From Flavobacteriales bacterium (GTDB lineage: Bacteria > Bacteroidota > Bacteroidia > Flavobacteriales > JADGDT01), in the NCBI GenBank assembly GCA_023145275.1, contig JAGLEB010000098.1:1-8223 (forward strand): 8,223 bases of DNA. The letters are read 5' to 3'. Of this stretch, positions 5,389 through 8,223 are shown one piece after another. The position numbers were made by a program, and so were the translations under genes. The stretch's first letter is position 1. Each line of letters starts with the position of its first letter. The notes beneath the pieces are model-generated. The model saw only the letters and a program-made list of their open reading frames with translations. It was not told where the DNA came from and ran no database searches.

Positions 5389-6660
5389 ATGTTACAAGTT
5401 CAGTACATACGTGAAAATAAAGAAGCTGTAATCGATGGTCTTAAAAAAAGATTCTTTGATGCAACAGCTGCTGTAGAGAGGGTTTTAGAGTTAGATGATA
5501 AAAGAAAGTCTATTCAGAATAAGCTTGATAATTCACTAGCTGATCAAAAAAGAATCGCTAGCGAAATAGGAGGACTTTTCAAACAAGGTAAGGGAGCAGA
5601 GGCTAATGACATGAAGTCAAAGGTTGCTCAGATGAAGAAAGATTCTAAGGAATTTAGTTTAGAGCTTGTTGAAACTACAGATGCCTTACAATCTGAACTT
5701 TATAATATACCGAATGTACCGCATAAGAAAGTTGTTGCTGGTAAGTCGGAAGATGATAATGAGGTAGTATACGAGCAAGGAGATATACCTGAAATGAATA
5801 AGGAGGCGCTTCCTCATTGGGAAATAGCTGCAAAGTACGATATTATTGACTTTGAGCTTGGTGTTAAGATTACTGGCGCAGGTTTCCCTGTTTATAAAGG
5901 TAAAGGTGCAAAATATCAAAGAGCACTTATTAATTATTTTTTAGATAAAAACACTGATGCTGGATACAAAGAGATTCAGGTTCCTCTGTTAGTGAATGAA
6001 GCATCGGGGTATGGAACTGGACAGTTGCCAGATAAGGAAGGACAAATGTATCACTGTAATGTTGATGATTTGTATCTGATTCCTACTGCTGAGGTTCCAG
6101 TAACAAATATGTTTAGAGATAAAATTTTAATGGAAGATGATTTCCCTGTAAAGTCTACAGCTTATACGCCATGTTTTCGAAGAGAGGCTGGTAGTTATGG
6201 AGCTCATGTTCGTGGATTGAATCGTCTTCATCAATTTGATAAAGTAGAGATTGTTCAGCTACAACATCCTGATAAATCTTGGGAAGCTCTTGATCTAATG
6301 GTAGAACATGTTAAAGGTATTTTAACAGAACTTGGTTTGCCATTTAGAATTTTGAGATTGTGTGGTGGTGATACTGGTTTTACTTCTGCCATGACATATG
6401 ATTTTGAAGTTTATTCAGCTGCACAAAAGCGTTGGCTAGAAGTTTCTTCAGTTTCTAATTTCTTAACTTATCAATCAAATAGATTAAAGCTTAGATATAC
6501 TGCAAAGGATGGAAAGAGATATTTGGCGCACACTCTTAATGGTAGCTCCCTAGCTCTTCCAAGAATTTTGGCTGCATTGTTAGAAAATTATCAAACGGCT
6601 GATGGTGTCGAAATTCCTGATGTATTGAAGCCATATACAAGATTTGACTATATAGCTTAG
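5389..6660 (+). CDS. serS: Seryl-tRNA synthetase
   Basis: This cytoplasmic class II synthetase charges tRNA-Ser (and tRNA-Sec where present) with serine, using ATP. The 423-residue length is typical. Residues about 27-105 form the long, charged antiparallel coiled-coil arm that contacts the long variable arm of tRNA-Ser. The catalytic domain shows LIPTAEVP (230-237), motif 2 with PCFRREAGSYGAHVRGLNRLHQF (261-283), the serine-binding region ending in EVSSVSNF (351-358), and motif 3 HTLNGSSLALPRILAALLEN (381-400). The protein ends with the usual short tail after a YTRFDYI segment. The start (MLQVQYIREN) is where family members begin. The gene appears to be monocistronic: a promoter lies inside the upstream terminator region, and two hairpins follow. 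Confidence 0.97.
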   Translation: MLQVQYIRENKEAVIDGLKKRFFDATAAVERVLELDDKRKSIQNKLDNSLADQKRIASEIGGLFKQGKGAEANDMKSKVAQMKKDSKEFSLELVETTDALQSELYNIPNVPHKKVVAGKSEDDNEVVYEQGDIPEMNKEALPHWEIAAKYDIIDFELGVKITGAGFPVYKGKGAKYQRALINYFLDKNTDAGYKEIQVPLLVNEASGYGTGQLPDKEGQMYHCNVDDLYLIPTAEVPVTNMFRDKILMEDDFPVKSTAYTPCFRREAGSYGAHVRGLNRLHQFDKVEIVQLQHPDKSWEALDLMVEHVKGILTELGLPFRILRLCGGDTGFTSAMTYDFEVYSAAQKRWLEVSSVSNFLTYQSNRLKLRYTAKDGKRYLAHTLNGSSLALPRILAALLENYQTADGVEIPDVLKPYTRFDYIA

Positions 6661-6680
6661 TTTACTAAATAATTGTATAA

Positions 6681-6710
6681 TACCTTAAATCCATTTGCGG
6701 ATTTAAGGTA
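6681..6710. repeat. Perfect hairpin just after serS
   Basis: TACCTTAAATCC (6681-6692) and GGATTTAAGGTA (6699-6710) form a perfect 12-bp stem with the loop ATTTGC, 20 nt after the serS stop codon. It has no T-tract on either side, so it is not a standard terminator. It could protect the 3' end of the serS mRNA or act together with the terminator that follows. Confidence 0.5.
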
Positions 6711-6716
6711 ATAAAT

Positions 6717-6757
6717 AAAATGGGCTGATTCGAATTTTTCGAATCAGCCCATTTTTT
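6717..6757. terminator. Strong bidirectional intrinsic terminator between serS and amt
   Basis: AAAATGGGCTGATTCGAA (6717-6734) pairs perfectly with TTCGAATCAGCCCATTTT (6738-6755), an 18-bp stem with a TTT loop. Six Ts (6752-6757) follow on the plus strand. The A-run at 6717-6720 gives a U-run on the minus strand. It can therefore end serS transcripts and also those of the convergent ammonium transporter gene. Confidence 0.92.
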
Positions 6758-6768
6758 ATTAGAGTGAT

Positions 6769-6776
6769 TAAGTTTA
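6769..6776. repeat. Left 8-bp direct repeat flanking the inverted-repeat element
   Basis: TAAGTTTA occurs here and again at 7085-7092, each copy 4 bp outside the terminal inverted repeats of the element at 6781-7080. The symmetric placement suggests a target-site duplication. An AT-rich 8-mer pair could also arise by chance. Confidence 0.45.
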
Positions 6777-6837
6777 TTGTGGTCAGTAGCTATCTACATA
6801 CCGTTTTTCTAATAATTATTACTATCGATAGGTGATG

Positions 6838-6856
6838 TTAAGGCTGAAAGTCTTAA
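6838..6856. repeat. Hairpin 1 inside the element (GAA loop)
   Basis: TTAAGGCTGAAAGTCTTAA folds into an 8-bp stem with one G-U pair and a GAA loop. Confidence 0.5.
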
Positions 6857-6866
6857 TTTAATATTG

Positions 6867-6886
6867 GTCAATGGCAACGCCTTGAC
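6867..6886. repeat. Hairpin 2 inside the element
   Basis: GTCAATGGCAACGCCTTGAC forms GTCAA/TTGAC and then GGC/GCC with a single bulged T and an AAC loop. Motifs of this kind (GGCAACGCC) recall intergenic repeats that I associate with Bacteroidota genomes; this is from memory and was not checked. Confidence 0.5.
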
Positions 6887-6901
6887 TTAATATAAAGTTG
6901 T

Positions 6902-6927
6902 ACCTAAAGCGCCCTGAAAGGGCAGGT
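6902..6927. repeat. Hairpin 3 inside the element (GAA loop)
   Basis: GCCCTGAAAGGGC (6911-6923) has a 5-bp GC-rich stem with a GAA loop. An outer ACCT (6902-6905) and AGGT (6924-6927) pair across a 5-nt bulge on the left side. The GAA loop is the same as in the hairpin at 6838-6856. Confidence 0.5.
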
Positions 6928-6999
6928 TAAATCCCGATAATTATTAATGCCCATTGTTGGTTGTCATTGCGGAGCGCTAATATACAGTGTTTATACAAT

Positions 7000-7018
7000 C
7001 AAAAGGTGTTATCTTTTG
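7000..7018. repeat. Hairpin 4 inside the element
   Basis: CAAAAGGTGTTATCTTTTG folds into an 8-bp stem with one G-U pair and a GTT loop. Confidence 0.5.
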
Positions 7019-7084
7019 CTAAATTAAGTTGCCTCTTTGTGGCGAATATCTATCATTAAATATGAAACTAGCTACTGACCTCTG

Positions 7085-7092
7085 TAAGTTTA
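7085..7092. repeat. Right 8-bp direct repeat, containing the amt stop codon
   Basis: This TAAGTTTA matches 6769-6776. Its last three bases (TTA on the plus strand) are the TAA stop codon of the minus-strand ammonium transporter gene. If the repeat is a target duplication, the element inserted exactly at the gene's end without harming the coding sequence. Confidence 0.45.
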
Positions 7093-8223
7093 ATTAAAAT
7101 AAGCAGTTTCACCGTGTTCGTATATGTCTAAACCTTCTTCTTCTACTCTTTCAGAAACTCTTAGACCAACAGTTTTCTTAATTCCCCAAAATAATATGAT
7201 ACCTGTTCCTACCGACCATGCAAACACTGCTGCAACGCCAATTATTTGTGTTAAAAGTAAATCTGTACCTCCGCCGTAAAATAATCCACCATCAGTAGCA
7301 AATAAGCCTACCATAATTGTCCCTAATGCACCGCTAACACCGTGAACAGAAATAGCTCCCACAGGATCGTCAATTTTTAATATTTTGTCGAATGTTTCTA
7401 CAGCATAAACGAGTACTACTCCTGCAATAACTCCTATTATTGCAGCGCCACCAGCCGAAACAATATCTGTTCCTGCTGTAATAGCAACTAATCCTGCTAA
7501 AGCTCCGTTTAATGTTAACGATAGTGAGGGTTTTTTAAATTGAGCCCATGAAACTATCATTGAAGCTACTGCTCCAGCCGCTGCTGCTAAGTTTGTTGTT
7601 ATGAAGATATGTGAAATTGCACTTGCATTTGCCGTGCCAGAGGCTGCTAATTGAGATCCGGGGTTGAAGCCCATCCATCCAAACCACAGGATGAATACAC
7701 CCAAAGAACCTAGTACTAAGCTTTGACCTGGTATAGCCTTTACTTTTCCATTTTCGTATTTACCTATACGTGGTCCTACCATCTTAGCGCCAACCAAAGC
7801 CACCCATGCACCTACTGAGTGAACTACTGTTGATCCTGCAAAATCGTGGAATCCTAGTTCCGATAACCATCCTCCTCCCCAAATCCAGTGTCCTGATATT
7901 GGGTAAATAAATACTACTAAAGCAATACTAAAAATTAAATATGCTTTAAATTCTGTTCTTTCTGCCATTGCTCCCGAAACAATAGTTGCTGCAGTCGCTG
8001 CAAATACTGTTTGGAACATCAAAAATGCTTCTCCCGGAATGTCTCCTTCAAAACCTCCCTGGAAAAATATATTTAATTCGCCAATAAACCCTCCAATATC
8101 ATTTCCGAACATAATTCCGAATCCAATAAACCAAAACAACAATGAGCCTATTGAAAAATCCATTATATTTTTCATCAGTATATTGGTTGTATTCTTTGCT
8201 CTTGTGAAGCCAACTTCAACCAA
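7090..8223 (-). CDS. amt: Ammonium transporter (Amt/MEP/Rh family), 5' end cut by the window edge
   Basis: This integral membrane channel moves ammonium/ammonia into the cell for nitrogen assimilation. The visible 377 residues lack the N-terminus. The first codon in the window is TTG (Leu, as in the family's LVEVGFTRAKN), an internal codon and not a start; probably a few dozen residues are missing. Key positions are present: pore twin histidines His135 (STVVHSVGAW) and His294 (ISVHGVSGALG), Asp127 in HDFAGS, Trp115 in WIWGGGWL, gate Phe74 and Phe186, and Ser190 in FNPGS. The C-terminus is complete and has the conserved regulatory tail GLRVSERVEEEGLDIYEHGE, which in this family responds to PII (GlnK) proteins. 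No glnK is visible, but the upstream side is outside the window. The stop codon abuts the inverted-repeat element, and the nearest terminator for this gene is at 6717-6757. Confidence 0.96.
   Translation of the reverse strand: MVEVGFTRAKNTTNILMKNIMDFSIGSLLFWFIGFGIMFGNDIGGFIGELNIFFQGGFEGDIPGEAFLMFQTVFAATAATIVSGAMAERTEFKAYLIFSIALVVFIYPISGHWIWGGGWLSELGFHDFAGSTVVHSVGAWVALVGAKMVGPRIGKYENGKVKAIPGQSLVLGSLGVFILWFGWMGFNPGSQLAASGTANASAISHIFITTNLAAAAGAVASMIVSWAQFKKPSLSLTLNGALAGLVAITAGTDIVSAGGAAIIGVIAGVVLVYAVETFDKILKIDDPVGAISVHGVSGALGTIMVGLFATDGGLFYGGGTDLLLTQIIGVAAVFAWSVGTGIILFWGIKKTVGLRVSERVEEEGLDIYEHGETAYFN

Larger units (their letters stand above)
6781..7080. mobile_element. MITE-like non-coding element with 12-bp terminal inverted repeats
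   Basis: The left end GGTCAGTAGCTA (6781-6792) is the exact reverse complement of the right end TAGCTACTGACC (7069-7080). The 300-bp interior has no ORF of any length that I would call coding. It contains at least four hairpins, at 6838-6856, 6867-6886, 6911-6923 and 7000-7018. Outside the ends, TAAGTTTA is repeated on both sides, so the mobile unit may be 6777-7084 with an 8-bp target duplication. Size, inverted ends and lack of coding capacity fit a miniature inverted-repeat element moved by a transposase elsewhere in the genome. I cannot assign a family. A structured interspersed repeat of the REP/BIME kind is the main alternative. Confidence 0.6.

Noticed and set aside
5686..5919. 77-codon open frame on the minus strand inside serS
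   Set aside because: It is entirely contained in serS, has a low-complexity product rich in Ile/Leu/Arg and no leader. It is a shadow frame.
6681..6710. Hairpin after serS as an intrinsic terminator
   Set aside because: The stem is perfect, but there is no T-tract on either strand. The true terminator is the next hairpin, at 6717-6757.
6781..7080. CRISPR-like or tandem repeat array in the region between serS and amt
   Set aside because: There are no regularly spaced direct repeats. The structure consists of inverted repeats and local hairpins.
8221..8223. Apparent start codon of the ammonium transporter at the window edge
   Set aside because: The codon is TTG, and the sequence around it (LVEVGFTRAKN) is internal in the Amt family. 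The gene simply runs out of the window.

Overview
The window is AT-rich bacterial DNA and most likely comes from a member of the Bacteroidota. Three things point there: TAnnTTTG-type -7 boxes sit in front of genes, start codons follow A/T-rich leaders without clear Shine-Dalgarno sequences, and the protein repertoire fits (two-ACT aspartate kinase joined to lysA, DUF302, DUF2082-type zinc ribbon). I cannot name a genus.

Left part (1-1552, minus strand): three small genes. In order of transcription they encode an ACT-domain protein of unknown function, a short four-cysteine zinc-ribbon protein and a DUF302 protein. The ACT-domain gene is divergent from the lysine genes, sharing a roughly 150-bp promoter region with them.

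Middle left (1707-4244, plus strand): a two-gene lysine operon. It holds a monofunctional aspartate kinase with two C-terminal ACT domains and diaminopimelate decarboxylase. The two overlap by 8 nt and end at a strong intrinsic terminator. They are the first and last steps of the aspartate-to-lysine/DAP pathway.

Centre (4245-5388): 1.1 kb without any conventional gene, and the most interesting part. It carries two tandem copies of a cassette of about 187 bp. Each has a conserved leader, a 22- or 23-codon ORF for a very hydrophobic single-helix peptide, and then a strong intrinsic terminator. The two peptides agree at 15 of 22 aligned positions, six of them through synonymous codons, which argues that they are translated and under selection. 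They look like an unannotated family of membrane microproteins. Their size and composition recall type I toxins such as Ibs, but the function is unknown.

Right part: serS (seryl-tRNA synthetase, plus strand, 5389-6660) is followed by two hairpins, the second a strong bidirectional terminator. Next comes a compact, hairpin-rich, non-coding element of about 300 bp. It has 12-bp perfect terminal inverted repeats and is flanked by an 8-bp direct repeat that contains the stop codon of the next gene, so it resembles a MITE inserted at the 3' end of that gene. Last is an ammonium transporter gene (amt, minus strand), cut at its 5' end by the window edge.
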